Below, piece by piece: positions 42,099 to 51,248 of a DNA stretch of 64,000 nt. The first letter of the stretch is position 1; each line of letters begins with the position of its first letter. The notes beneath the pieces are model-generated. The model had not been told where the DNA came from, made no database searches, and saw only the letters and a list, made by a program, of their open reading frames with translations. The translations under genes were made by a program, and so were the position numbers. The DNA is from Streptomyces sp. CCM_MD2014 (lineage in GTDB: Bacteria; Actinomycetota; Actinomycetes; Streptomycetales; Streptomycetaceae). Location of the stretch: the NCBI RefSeq assembly GCF_000772045.1, contig NZ_CP009754.1:7626001-7690000 (forward strand). The letters run 5' to 3'.

Positions 42099-43148
42099 TC
42101 ACGCGACCGCGTCACCGGGCGCCGCCGTGGCCCCGCCCGGTGGCGCGGTGCTCTGCCGTACGACGAGATGTGTCGCCAGCTCGATGCGCCGGCCCGCCCG
42201 GGCGGGGCCGTCCGGGCGGAAGAGCATGCGGGTGGCCTCCTCGGCCATGTGCCGCAGCGGCTGGTGGACGGTGGTCAGCGGCGGGCTGGACCACTGGGCC
42301 AGCGGCACGTCGTCGTAGCCGACGACCGACAGGTCCTGAGGCACCCTCAGGCCGCTGACGCGGGCCGCCTCCAGCACGCCGAGCGCCTGGAGGTCGCTGC
42401 CCGCGAAGATCGCCGTGGGCCGGTCGGGCCCCGCGAGCAGGTCCATGCCGTGCGCGAAGCCGCTCTGCACGTCGTAGTCGCCGTAGCGGATCAGGGCCGG
42501 GTCGACCGGCAGGCCCGCCATCGTCATCGCCGAGCGGTAGCCGTCGAGCCGGGCCAGCGAGCACAGCATGTCGTCGAACCCCGTGATGATCGCGACGCGT
42601 TCGTGTCCGTGGTCGGTGAGGTGGCGGGTGGCCGCCAGGCCCCCGGCCCAGTTGGCGGAGCCCACGGACGGGACGTCCGGGTCGGGATCGCCGGCCGGGT
42701 CGACGATGACGAAGGGGATGTTCCACGCGCGCAGCCGCTGCTTGACCTCGGCGGGGAGCGTGGAGAAGACCAGCACGACACCCAGCGGCCTGCGCCTGAG
42801 CACGCCGTCGATCCAGTCCGGCGCGGGCGCGTGCCGGGTGCCGCTGCGGGTGAGCACGACCTCGGTCCGGTGGGCCTTGGCGACGTCCTCCACGCCCCGG
42901 ACCAGCTCCATCGCCCAGACGCTGTCCAGCTCGTGGAAGACGAGCTCGACCAGCGGCGTTCGCGGCCGGCCCGCGTTCCGGCGGCGGTAACCGTGCGCCT
43001 CCAGCAGCCGTTCCACCCGGGCCCGCGTGGTGCTGGAGACATCCGAACGACCGTTGAGGACCTTCGAAACTGTCGGCGGGGAGACCCCCGCCTCTTTCGC
43101 AATCCCGGCCAGGGTCACCCTGCCGCCCACCTCAACTTCATCGTGCAT
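42099..43148 (-). CDS. bxlR: LacI-family repressor of the adjacent xylobiose-type operon
   Basis: 349 residues. The N-terminal LacI helix-turn-helix reads TLAGIAKEAGVSPPTVSKVLNGRSDVSSTTRARV (about 12-45), followed by the hinge helix and periplasmic-binding-protein-like domain (GVVLVFSTLP, SVGYDDVPLAQWSSPPLTTV). It is divergent from the sugar-binding lipoprotein gene with 138 bases between. The adjacent operon resembles the bxl operon described in Streptomyces thermoviolaceus, where BxlR represses xylobiose uptake and beta-xylosidase. The name rests on that similarity; the sugar could be another beta-linked disaccharide. Confidence 0.85.
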   Translation of the reverse strand: MHDEVEVGGRVTLAGIAKEAGVSPPTVSKVLNGRSDVSSTTRARVERLLEAHGYRRRNAGRPRTPLVELVFHELDSVWAMELVRGVEDVAKAHRTEVVLTRSGTRHAPAPDWIDGVLRRRPLGVVLVFSTLPAEVKQRLRAWNIPFVIVDPAGDPDPDVPSVGSANWAGGLAATRHLTDHGHERVAIITGFDDMLCSLARLDGYRSAMTMAGLPVDPALIRYGDYDVQSGFAHGMDLLAGPDRPTAIFAGSDLQALGVLEAARVSGLRVPQDLSVVGYDDVPLAQWSSPPLTTVHQPLRHMAEEATRMLFRPDGPARAGRRIELATHLVVRQSTAPPGGATAAPGDAVA

Positions 43149-43204
43149 GCACGCAGGATAGGCCATGCGATCGATAACGTTTTGAGTCGGCAGCCGCACG
43201 ACCA

Positions 43205-43279
43205 TTGACCGGAAATCGGGTCTCACTTTACTGTCCGACCAGCATGGACTTTCGGTGATGGTGCCGAAACTTTCGAAAG
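43205..43279 (+). promoter_or_regulatory. bxlE promoter and LacI-type operator cluster
   Basis: TTGACC (43205-43210) and TTTACT (43227-43232), 16 bases apart, are a plausible promoter. Downstream lie TTTCGG/CCGAAA (43250-43255, 43264-43269), the 11-bp palindrome CGAAACTTTCG (43265-43275) and the overlapping CTTTCGAAAG (43270-43279), which touches the ribosome site. CGAAA/TTTCG repeats resemble xylose-related LacI-family sites in Streptomyces. Confidence 0.65.
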
Positions 43280-43286
43280 GCGAACG

Positions 43287-44591
43287 ATGAAGACACGTGC
43301 GCGCTTGCCCAGACTGGTCGCCACCGGTGCGACGCTCGCCCTGGCGCTGAGCCTGTCGGCCTGCGGTGACGGGAACGGCGGGGCGTCGTCGGACGACGGC
43401 AAGATCCATGTCCTGGTCTACGGGGACGCCAGCAACAAGGTCGAACAGCAGATCGTCGACACCTTCAACAAGACGTCCGACGTCAAGGCGGTGCTCGACA
43501 CCATCCCGGGTGCCGACTACCAGACGAAGCTTCAGACGATCATCAACACCCCCCAGGCCCCGGACGTCTTCTTCAACTGGGGCGGGGGCAGCATCAAGCC
43601 GTTCGTCAAGGCGGACCTGCTGCTGCCGCTCGACGACTTCATCAAGAAGAACCCGGACCTGAAGGACAAGTTCCTGCCGTCCGTCTTCGACAGCGCGGCC
43701 GTCGACGGCAAGCCGTACGGCATCCCGATGCGCGGCACCCAGCCGGTCCTGCTCTTCCACAACAAGAAGGTCCTCGAGGACGCGGGCGTCCAGCCGCCGA
43801 AGACCTGGGACGAGCTGCTCGCCGCGGTGGGCAAGCTCAAGGACGCGGGGGTCACCCCGATCGCGCTCGGCGGCGGCGACATCTGGCCCACCCAGATGTG
43901 GTTCCAGTACCTCTACGACCGCATAGCCGGTCCCGAGCTGTTCGCGAAGGCCGTCGGCGGCGACAAGAGCGCCTGGGAGAGCCCGGACAGCAAGAAGGCC
44001 CTGGACATGATCAAGGAGCTCGTCGACAGCGGCGCCTTCGGCAAGAACTACGACTCCGTCAAGTACACCAACGGCGGCTCGGTCCAGCTGGTCGCCTCCG
44101 GCAAGGCCGGCTTCGAGCTGATGGGCTCCTGGTACTACTCCCAGCAGCTCACGGACCACAAGGAGTTCGCCGAGAAGGACCTCGGCTACACCGCCTTCCC
44201 GAGCGTCGAGGGCGGCAAGGGCGACCCGGCCAACGTGGCCGGCAACACGAACAACTACTACTCGGTGATGAAGAAGACCAAGCACCCCGAGGCCGTCGCC
44301 GAGTTCCTGAAGCTCATGTACTCCGACGAGTTCGTCAAGGCGCAGCTGGACATCGGCAACCTGCCGACCACGACGAACACCGACAAGTTCATCGACAGCT
44401 CGGGCACCCCCGAGTACTCGCGCTTCCAGTACGACCTGGTCTCCGACGCGCCGAACTTCCAGCTGTCCTGGGACCAGGCGTACCCGCAGAAGGCCAGCTC
44501 GGACCTGCACAAGGCCATCCAGCAGTTCTTCAACGGAACGCTCGACACGGACGGCTTCATCAAGGCCATGCAGGCCCTCCCGACCGAGTGA
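43287..44591 (+). CDS. bxlE: Sugar-binding lipoprotein of an ABC importer
   Basis: 434 residues with a lipoprotein signal peptide: basic start, hydrophobic core and lipobox LSAC with the modified Cys at about residue 26. The body is a type I solute-binding fold (VLVYGDASNKVEQQIVDTFNK, a family-1 oligosaccharide binder), with Trp, Tyr and Asp residues as expected for sugar stacking. It captures an oligosaccharide outside the membrane and delivers it to the two permeases downstream. The ribosome site AAAGG overlaps the candidate operator. Xylobiose is the favoured ligand because of the downstream GH3 enzyme. No ATPase is in the operon; Streptomyces sugar importers usually share MsiK encoded elsewhere. 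Confidence 0.85.
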   Translation: MKTRARLPRLVATGATLALALSLSACGDGNGGASSDDGKIHVLVYGDASNKVEQQIVDTFNKTSDVKAVLDTIPGADYQTKLQTIINTPQAPDVFFNWGGGSIKPFVKADLLLPLDDFIKKNPDLKDKFLPSVFDSAAVDGKPYGIPMRGTQPVLLFHNKKVLEDAGVQPPKTWDELLAAVGKLKDAGVTPIALGGGDIWPTQMWFQYLYDRIAGPELFAKAVGGDKSAWESPDSKKALDMIKELVDSGAFGKNYDSVKYTNGGSVQLVASGKAGFELMGSWYYSQQLTDHKEFAEKDLGYTAFPSVEGGKGDPANVAGNTNNYYSVMKKTKHPEAVAEFLKLMYSDEFVKAQLDIGNLPTTTNTDKFIDSSGTPEYSRFQYDLVSDAPNFQLSWDQAYPQKASSDLHKAIQQFFNGTLDTDGFIKAMQALPTE

Positions 44592-44601
44592 CGAACGGCT
44601 C

Positions 44602-45558
44602 ATGACCACACACCTCACGAGCGCTCGGCCCGCCGCCGGACCCCGCAAGGAGTCCCGGCGGCGGCCGCCCGCCTCGTCCGCGACGACGGTGGGCCGCCCC
44701 GGTTTCGGCTGGGCGGTGCCCGCCGCAGTGTTCTTCTTCCTCTTCGCGATCGTCCCGCTGATCATGGTGGCGGTGCTGTCCTTCATGAGCTGGGACGGGA
44801 TCAACTCGCCCGAGTTCGTCGGCACGGACAACTGGTCGCGCCTCATCGACGACCCCGTGATGCTCAAGAGCATCTGGCTGACCCTCCTGCTGACCGCGCT
44901 CGGCGTGGTCCTGCAGACCCCGCTGAGCATCCTGCTCGGCGTCTGGGCCGCCGGTCACCAGCGCAACCGCGCCGTCCTGTCCGTCATCTACTTCATCCCG
45001 CTGCTGCTCTCCGCGACGGCCGTCTCCGTGCTGTGGCGGGCGCTGCTCGACCCGAACTTCGGCATCCCGGCGGAGGCGGCCTGGCTCTTCGGCGACGGCA
45101 ACCTCTTCGGTGAACAGACCACCGCCATCGGCGTGCTGGCCTTCGTCAGCACCTGGCAGTTCACCCCGTTCCACACGCTGATCTACCAGGGCGCCGCCCG
45201 CGCGGTCCCGCAAGTGCTGTACCAGGCGGCGGAGATCGACGGGGCGGGCCGCTACCGGCAGTTCTTCCACATCACCCTGCCGCAGCTGCGCACGTCCATG
45301 ATCACCTCGATGATCCTGATGATCGTCGGCGGCCTGACCACGTTCGAGACCGTCCTCATCCTGACCCAGGGAGGCCCCGGCACCGACACCACCATCAGCG
45401 CCTACTACATGTACGACAAGGCCTTCAAGAGCTTCGACTACGGCATCGGCTCAGCGATCGCCCTGGCCCTGGTCGTCGCGGCCACGATCATCTCGCTGAT
45501 CGTCGTCCGGGTCTCCGGCTACGACAAGATGCGCAGCTCCATGGAGGGTGTGTCATGA
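44602..45558 (+). CDS. bxlF: Sugar ABC transporter permease, MalF type
   Basis: 318 residues with six or so membrane helices. The cytosolic EAA loop is visible as EIDGAGRYRQFFHITLPQL (about 212-230), the contact with the ATPase. The N-terminus is a short basic extension before the first helix (AVFFFLFAIVPLIMVAVL). It starts ten bases after the binding-protein stop and its TGA overlaps the next ATG. Confidence 0.9.
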   Translation: MTTHLTSARPAAGPRKESRRRPPASSATTVGRPGFGWAVPAAVFFFLFAIVPLIMVAVLSFMSWDGINSPEFVGTDNWSRLIDDPVMLKSIWLTLLLTALGVVLQTPLSILLGVWAAGHQRNRAVLSVIYFIPLLLSATAVSVLWRALLDPNFGIPAEAAWLFGDGNLFGEQTTAIGVLAFVSTWQFTPFHTLIYQGAARAVPQVLYQAAEIDGAGRYRQFFHITLPQLRTSMITSMILMIVGGLTTFETVLILTQGGPGTDTTISAYYMYDKAFKSFDYGIGSAIALALVVAATIISLIVVRVSGYDKMRSSMEGVS

Positions 45559-46373
45559 GGCGCCGCCCCAACTACCTGGCCGGCGCCGGCTCGCTCGTCT
45601 GGCTCCTCCTGGTCGGCCTGCCGCTGTACGTGATGCTGGCCGCGACCCTGCGCACCCGCCAGGACTACGCCGAGAACGGCCCGGTCTCGATCCCGGACAG
45701 CTTCACGTTCGACAACTACACCGGCGCCTTCGACTCGGGCTTCGGCCAGTACTTCTTCAACACGCTCGTCGTCACCGCCTGTGTGATCGGCATCGTGCTG
45801 CTGCTGGTCCCGCCGCTCGCCTACGCCATCGTCCGCAGCCGCGGCCGGGCCACGTCGGCGATCTTCCGGCTCTTCCTGCTCGGCCTCGCCATCCCGGCCC
45901 AGGCCGTGATCGTGCCGATGTTCTACCTGATCAGCGAAGCCGGGCTGTACGACAATCTGCTCGGCGTCATCCTGCCCACGGCCGCGTTCTGCCTGCCGAT
46001 GTCCGCGCTCATCCTCAGCGGCGCGATGCGGGACATCTCCCCGGAGCTGTACGAGGCCATGGCCATGGACGGCGCGAGCCCGCGGCGCATGTTCTTCCAG
46101 CTCGTCGTGCCGCTGTCCCGCGGGGGACTCTCCACGATCGTGGTGTTCTCCGCGCTCCAGGCGTGGAACGGATTCCTGTTCCCGCTGGTGCTGACCCAGT
46201 CCGAGTCCACCAAGGTGGTCACCCTGGGCCTGTACAACTTCCAGACCGCGCACGGCATCGACATCCCCGGTCTGCTGGGAGCCGTGGTGCTGTCCATGGT
46301 GCCCATCCTGCTCGTCTACCTGTTCGCCCGTCGTGCCCTGGTCCAGGGGCTGATGGGTGTCGGAGGAAAGTGA
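45555..46373 (+). CDS. bxlG: Sugar ABC transporter permease, MalG type
   Basis: 272 residues, about six membrane helices. The EAA loop is EAMAMDGASPRRMFFQLVVPL (about 173-193). The ATGA overlap at its start and GTGA overlap at its end couple it to the permease before and the GH3 gene after. With the preceding permease it forms the translocation channel. Confidence 0.9.
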   Translation: MRRRPNYLAGAGSLVWLLLVGLPLYVMLAATLRTRQDYAENGPVSIPDSFTFDNYTGAFDSGFGQYFFNTLVVTACVIGIVLLLVPPLAYAIVRSRGRATSAIFRLFLLGLAIPAQAVIVPMFYLISEAGLYDNLLGVILPTAAFCLPMSALILSGAMRDISPELYEAMAMDGASPRRMFFQLVVPLSRGGLSTIVVFSALQAWNGFLFPLVLTQSESTKVVTLGLYNFQTAHGIDIPGLLGAVVLSMVPILLVYLFARRALVQGLMGVGGK

Positions 46374-48751
46374 CTGCCGACGTGGCCGTAGAGACCACCC
46401 CCGAAATCCCCCTCTGGAACAACCCCGACCACCCCGTGGCCACCCGCGTCGACGCGCTCGTCGCGGCGATGACCCTCGAGGAGAAGATCGCCCAGCTCTA
46501 CGGAGTGTGGGTGGGCGCCTCCGACGAGGGCGGCGAAGTCGCCCCGCACCAGCACGACATGGAGGAGGCCGTCGACCTCGACGAGCTTCTCCCCACCGGG
46601 CTGGGGCAGCTCACCCGCCCGTTCGGCACCGTCCCGGTCGACCCCGCGCTCGGCGCGCTCTCCCTCATGCGCACCCAGGCCCGCATCACCTCGGCGAACC
46701 GCTTCGGCATCCCCGCCGTCGCGCACGACGAGTGCCTGGCCGGCTTCGCAGCCTGGGGCGCCACGGCCTACCCGGTGCCGCTGTCCTGGGGCGCGACCTT
46801 CGACCCGGACGTGGTGCGCCGGATGGCCGCCGCCATCGGCCGCGACATGCGCTCCGTCGGCATCCACCAGGGCCTCGCACCCGTCCTCGACGTGGTCCGC
46901 GACGCCCGCTGGGGCCGGGTGGAGGAGACCATCGGCGAGGACCCGTACCTCGTCGGCACCATAGGCACCGCCTACGTGCGGGGCCTGGAGTCCGCCGGGA
47001 TCGTCGCCACCCTCAAGCACTTCGTCGGCTACTCCGCCTCACGCGCCGGCCGCAACCTCGCCCCCGCCTCCGTGGGCGCCCGCGAACGGGCGGACGTCCT
47101 GCTGCCCCCGTTCGAGATGGCGGTCCGCGAGGGCGGCACCCGCTCCGTCATGCACGCCTACACCGACATCGACGGCGTACCGGCCGCGGCCGACGAGACG
47201 CTGCTGACCGGACTGCTGCGCGACACCTGGGGCTTCGAGGGAACGGTCGTCGCCGACTACTTCGGCATCGCCTTCCTCAAGACCCTGCACGGCATCGCCG
47301 CCGACTGGGCCGACGCGGCGGGCGCCGCGCTGAAGGCGGGTGTCGACGTCGAACTGCCCACCGTCAAGACCTTCGGGGCGCCGCTCGTCGAGGCGGTCAC
47401 CGAAGGCCGCGTCCCGGAGTCCCTGATCGATCGGGCGGTGCGCCGCGTCCTCGGCCAGAAGGCGCTGCTGGGCCTGCTCGACCCGGACTGGAGCCCCGTC
47501 CCGCCCGCGCTCGACGGTGTGGACCTCGCGGACCCGCAAGCACTGCGCGGCAGCATCGACCTCGACCGGACCGAAAACCGGGAACTGGCCCGCGAGATCG
47601 CCGAGAAGGCGGTCGTCCTGCTCACCAACGACGGCACCCTGCCGCTCGCCCGGCCCCGCCGCATCGCCCTGGTCGGCCCCAACGCCACCGAGGCGACCGC
47701 CGTACTCGGCTGCTACTCCTTCCCGCGCCACGTCGGAGTGCGGCACCCGGACATCCCGGTCGGCATCGACCTGCCCACCCTGTACGACACCCTGACCGCC
47801 GAGTTCCCCGACGCGGACATCACCGTCGCCCGCGGCACCGGCGTCGACGACGGGGAAGTCTCCGGCATCGGCGAGGCGGTGGACGCGGCCCGCGGGGCGG
47901 ACGTGGTCGTCGCCGTCCTCGGCGACCGGGCGGGCCTGTTCGGCCGCGGCACCAGCGGCGAGGGCTGCGACGCCGAGTCCCTCACCCTGCCCGGCGCCCA
48001 GCAGCAGCTTCTCGACGCGCTGCTCGACTCCGGCACCCCGGTGGTCACCGTGCTGCTCGCCGGACGGCCCTACGCACTCGGCCGCGCCACGACCGAGTCG
48101 GCCGCGATCGTGCAGTCCTTCTTCCCCGGCGAGGAGGGCACCGCGGCGCTCGCCGGCGTGCTCAGCGGACGCACCAGCCCCACCGGCAGGCTGCCCGTCA
48201 GCGTGCCCGGCAGCGCGGGTGCCCAGCCGACCACCTACCTCGGGGCGCGGCTCGCCCAGGCCAGCGAGGTGTCCAACATCGACCCGACACCGGCCTTCGG
48301 CTTCGGGCACGGGCTCACCTACACCACGTTCGCGTGGAGCGACCTCGTGACGCACACCAAGGAGGCGCCGACCGACGGTGCGTTCTCGCTGGAACTGACC
48401 GTCCGCAACACCGGCGAACGGCACGGCACCGAGGTGGTGCAGCTCTACCTGCACGATCCCGTCGCCTCCGTCGTCCAGCCGGTGCAGCGTCTCGTCGGCT
48501 ACGCACGGGTGCCGCTGGCCCCCGGCGAGGCCCGCAGGGTGCGCGTCGAGGTGCCGGCCGACCTCGCCTCCTTCACCGGCCGCGACGGCCGCCGCGTCGT
48601 CGAACCGGGCGACCTGGAGCTGCGGTTCGCCGCCTCCAGCACCGAGCCGCGGCTCACGGCGACGGTCGCGCTCACCGGAGCGGAGCGGCAGGTCGACCAC
48701 ACACGGCGGCTGCACGCGGTGTTCACGCAGGAGGCCGTCGAAGGCGTCTGA
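46370..48751 (+). CDS. bxlA: GH3 beta-glycosidase, likely intracellular beta-xylosidase
   Basis: 793 residues from GTG 46370, overlapping the permease stop; GGAGG is only three bases upstream, so GTG 46382 is possible. GH3 N-domain motifs KHFVGYSASRAGRN and GTVVADYFGI, the Asp (about 295) being the expected nucleophile, are present. An alpha/beta sandwich (about 400-600) and a fibronectin III-like C-terminal domain follow. No signal peptide is visible, so the enzyme acts on imported disaccharide. Beta-xylosidase is favoured by the resemblance to bxlA; beta-glucosidase activity cannot be excluded from sequence. Confidence 0.85.
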   Translation: MTADVAVETTPEIPLWNNPDHPVATRVDALVAAMTLEEKIAQLYGVWVGASDEGGEVAPHQHDMEEAVDLDELLPTGLGQLTRPFGTVPVDPALGALSLMRTQARITSANRFGIPAVAHDECLAGFAAWGATAYPVPLSWGATFDPDVVRRMAAAIGRDMRSVGIHQGLAPVLDVVRDARWGRVEETIGEDPYLVGTIGTAYVRGLESAGIVATLKHFVGYSASRAGRNLAPASVGARERADVLLPPFEMAVREGGTRSVMHAYTDIDGVPAAADETLLTGLLRDTWGFEGTVVADYFGIAFLKTLHGIAADWADAAGAALKAGVDVELPTVKTFGAPLVEAVTEGRVPESLIDRAVRRVLGQKALLGLLDPDWSPVPPALDGVDLADPQALRGSIDLDRTENRELAREIAEKAVVLLTNDGTLPLARPRRIALVGPNATEATAVLGCYSFPRHVGVRHPDIPVGIDLPTLYDTLTAEFPDADITVARGTGVDDGEVSGIGEAVDAARGADVVVAVLGDRAGLFGRGTSGEGCDAESLTLPGAQQQLLDALLDSGTPVVTVLLAGRPYALGRATTESAAIVQSFFPGEEGTAALAGVLSGRTSPTGRLPVSVPGSAGAQPTTYLGARLAQASEVSNIDPTPAFGFGHGLTYTTFAWSDLVTHTKEAPTDGAFSLELTVRNTGERHGTEVVQLYLHDPVASVVQPVQRLVGYARVPLAPGEARRVRVEVPADLASFTGRDGRRVVEPGDLELRFAASSTEPRLTATVALTGAERQVDHTRRLHAVFTQEAVEGV

Positions 48752-48758
48752 GCTGCCA

Positions 48759-48800
48759 CCGGCGGCGAGCGGCGGGCGTGGCACCACCGCTCGCCGCCGG
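48759..48800. terminator. Perfect 14-bp bidirectional hairpin
   Basis: CCGGCGGCGAGCGG (48759-48772) pairs with 48787-48800. It occupies the whole gap between the GH3 gene and the convergent reductase gene. Confidence 0.75.
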
Positions 48801-48801
48801 C

Positions 48802-49374
48802 TCAGCGGACGACGTCGAAGACGTTCTTCTGGATGCCGTTGGCGTACACCTCGTGCTCGACGAGCCTCAGCTTCTGCGCGTCCTTGTCCGTGTCGCTGAA
48901 CAGCCGCTTGCCCGCGCCGAGCAGCAGCGGGAAGACCAGCAGGTGGTAGCGGTCGATCAGGCCGGCGTCCGACAGGCTCCGGTTCAGGGCGGCGCTGCCG
49001 TGGACGATGACGGGGCCGCCCTCGGTCTCCTTCAGCGCGGCGACCTCGTCGAGCGAGCGCAGGATCGTCGTCTCGCCCCAGTTCGTGACCAGGTCGTCCT
49101 CGGCGAGGGTGGTGGAGACGACGTACTTCGGCATCGCCCGGTACCCGGGGAACTCCGCCATGTCCGGCCACACCGGGCTGAACGCCTCGTAGCTGACCCG
49201 GCCCAGGAGCAGCGCCGAGGCCTCTTCCTGCTCCCGGCCCTTGATCTCGAACGCCTCGGGGAGGAAGTCCACGAGCTCGACGGTCCAGCCGGAGTTCCGG
49301 TAGCCGGGCTCGCCGCCCGGGGCCTCCACGACACCGTCGAGCGAGACGAAGGCGGTGCTGATCAGGGTACGCAT
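48802..49374 (-). CDS. DHFR/RibD-C-domain reductase family protein
   Basis: 190 residues, MRTLISTAFVSLDGVVEAPGG at the start, with LLLGRVSYEAF, KYVVSTTL, VIVHGSAALNRSL and FPLLLGAGKRLF, the pattern of the RibD C-terminal/dihydrofolate reductase fold that binds NADPH. Stand-alone members of this size (often called YyaP/YwjB-like) have no established substrate. GAGGAA precedes the ATG. Confidence 0.88.
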   Translation of the reverse strand: MRTLISTAFVSLDGVVEAPGGEPGYRNSGWTVELVDFLPEAFEIKGREQEEASALLLGRVSYEAFSPVWPDMAEFPGYRAMPKYVVSTTLAEDDLVTNWGETTILRSLDEVAALKETEGGPVIVHGSAALNRSLSDAGLIDRYHLLVFPLLLGAGKRLFSDTDKDAQKLRLVEHEVYANGIQKNVFDVVR

Positions 49375-49438
49375 GCGGGGTTCCTCAAGGTTTGGCGTGC
49401 GGTCGGTCCACCCTGACGACCGGTGGCCGGCGCAGAAC

Positions 49439-51097
49439 TCATCGGTCGCCGCCGCGGTCGCGGTCTCCGGGTTGCCGGCGGGCCCGCAGTGCGTCGACGG
49501 CGTGCAGGGCGACATGGAGTTCGGTGCGCTGCTCGCCGGACTCCAGGTCGCGGCCGAGCAACCGCTCGATGGCGCGCAGCCGCTGGTAGACGGTCTCCCG
49601 GGACAGACCCGCCGAGCGGGCGGCGACCGTCTTGTTGCCCGCCGCGTCCAGATAGCTCCGCAGGGTCGTCACGAGATCGGTGCCGTGCCGGGCGTCGTGG
49701 TCGAGGAGCGGGCCCAACTGCCGCTCCGCGTAGTCCTGGACGCGGAGGTCGTCGCGCAGCGCGAACAGCAGGCCGCGCAGACCGATGTCGGACCGCTCGT
49801 GGAAGGAGCGGCCGGAGGGAAGGGGCAGGCCGGGCGCGGTGGCCTCGGCCACCCGGGCCGCCTCGCGGAACGACCGGGTCACGTCGGCGAGTTCGCCGGC
49901 CGGTGAGCCCACGCACACCGTCGCGCCCGGGGCCGCGTCCAGGACGGCGCGGCTCAGCCGCTCCACGGCCTCGCGCCACGGCCGGGACGGGCGCAGCGCC
50001 AGCAGCACCCCGAGCCGGGTGGGGGAGAGCAGACCGACCAGGACCTGCGCCCCCGTCGCGGTCAGTTCCCCGGACAGCCGCGTCTCGGCCGCCCCGGCGT
50101 CCCCCCGGGCGGGCAGGTCGGCCAGGACGGCGACGAAGCGGGTGTGTTCCGCGGGCAGTCCGAGGGCCGCGACCCGGGCCCGCGCGTCCCCGGGGTCGCG
50201 GTGCCGCTGCTCGACCAGGTCGCGCAGGACGCCGCGGTGGGCGGTGCGTTCCCAGGGCGTGGGGCGGGTGAGACGGGCGATGGTGAGCGCCATCGCGGTC
50301 CGCTCCAGCACCGTGACGTCCTCGGGGCCGAAGCCGCGGTCGGACGGTGCCACGGGCAGCATGACGACCCGGCCCCACCGCTCGCCCTGGTACTCCACGG
50401 GAGCCGTGAGCCAGCCCTCGGAGCCCGACACCTCCGCGCGGTCGGTGACCGGAGTGGTGCGTGAGCGCCGTTCCCAGTCCGTGAGCGCGGCCCCGGCCGT
50501 GGACCCCGGGGCCTCGCAGACCAGCGCCCGGTGCACCAGGTCCTCCAGCACGACGGTGCGGCCGCTCATCCCGGCCGCGGTGCGCACCACCTCCTCCGGG
50601 TCCGCGCCGCGCAGGGTGAGGGCGGTGAACGCCTCGTGGACGCCCTGGGTTCTGCGCATCGCCTCCGCCTGGTGGCCGAGGATCAGCGTGTGGACCACCT
50701 GGGTGACCTCCAGGAAGTTGACGTCCCTGGCGAGCGTGACGAGCGGCAGGCCGCGTGCACGGCAGGCCCGGACCAGGGCGTCGGGCGGCCGGTGATAGCG
50801 GCGGACCAGCTCGATGACCAGGGCGGCGGCGCCGACGGCGGCGAGTTCGTCGACGTAGCGGCGCACCCCGGCGGGATCCTCGGGCAGGGGCATGCCGGTG
50901 GTGAGGACGAGTTCGCCGCCCTTGAGGAAGGAGGCGGGGTCCGTCAGTTCGGTGATGTGCACCCAGCGGACCGGCCGGTCCACGTGCTCCTCGCCGGCGA
51001 CCACCCGCGGCCCGCCTCCCGCCAGCACGGGCAGCGCCAGCACGTCGGCCACGGTGGGCGACCGGCCCGCCGGGCCAGGCTCCCGGTTCTCGCTCAC
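49439..51097 (-). CDS. PucR-family transcriptional regulator
   Basis: 552 residues from GTG 51097 (GGGAGG close before; GTG 51119 is an alternative). An N-terminal PucR/GAF-like ligand domain (about 12-135: TVADVLALPVLAGGGPRVV... FLKGGELVLTTGMPL), a central GGDEF-like domain with R-rich loops and a C-terminal PucR helix-turn-helix (LRSYLDAAGNKTVAARSAGLSRETVYQRLRAIERLLG, about 490-525). Divergent from the aminotransferase/dehydrogenase pair, which it probably activates. In Streptomyces and Bacillus such regulators control purine, GABA or amine breakdown. Confidence 0.88.
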   Translation of the reverse strand: MSENREPGPAGRSPTVADVLALPVLAGGGPRVVAGEEHVDRPVRWVHITELTDPASFLKGGELVLTTGMPLPEDPAGVRRYVDELAAVGAAALVIELVRRYHRPPDALVRACRARGLPLVTLARDVNFLEVTQVVHTLILGHQAEAMRRTQGVHEAFTALTLRGADPEEVVRTAAGMSGRTVVLEDLVHRALVCEAPGSTAGAALTDWERRSRTTPVTDRAEVSGSEGWLTAPVEYQGERWGRVVMLPVAPSDRGFGPEDVTVLERTAMALTIARLTRPTPWERTAHRGVLRDLVEQRHRDPGDARARVAALGLPAEHTRFVAVLADLPARGDAGAAETRLSGELTATGAQVLVGLLSPTRLGVLLALRPSRPWREAVERLSRAVLDAAPGATVCVGSPAGELADVTRSFREAARVAEATAPGLPLPSGRSFHERSDIGLRGLLFALRDDLRVQDYAERQLGPLLDHDARHGTDLVTTLRSYLDAAGNKTVAARSAGLSRETVYQRLRAIERLLGRDLESGEQRTELHVALHAVDALRARRQPGDRDRGGDR

Positions 51098-51248
51098 GGT
51101 GCCTCCCTGGGTACTCACGTTACGCCGGATGCCTGACACATCGTCCGGACACGCTGCCCCGGCCGGACAGATCACGCGTTGCCGCGCCCGCCGGGGCGGG
51201 AAGGCTCGGGGGACCGCAGGAGACCGACGAGCAGGCCGGGAGACGAGC

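Noticed and set aside
42099..44930. 943-codon frame joining the LacI gene to antisense of the binding protein
   Set aside because: Only the part up to 43148 has LacI character; the rest is the shadow of bxlE.
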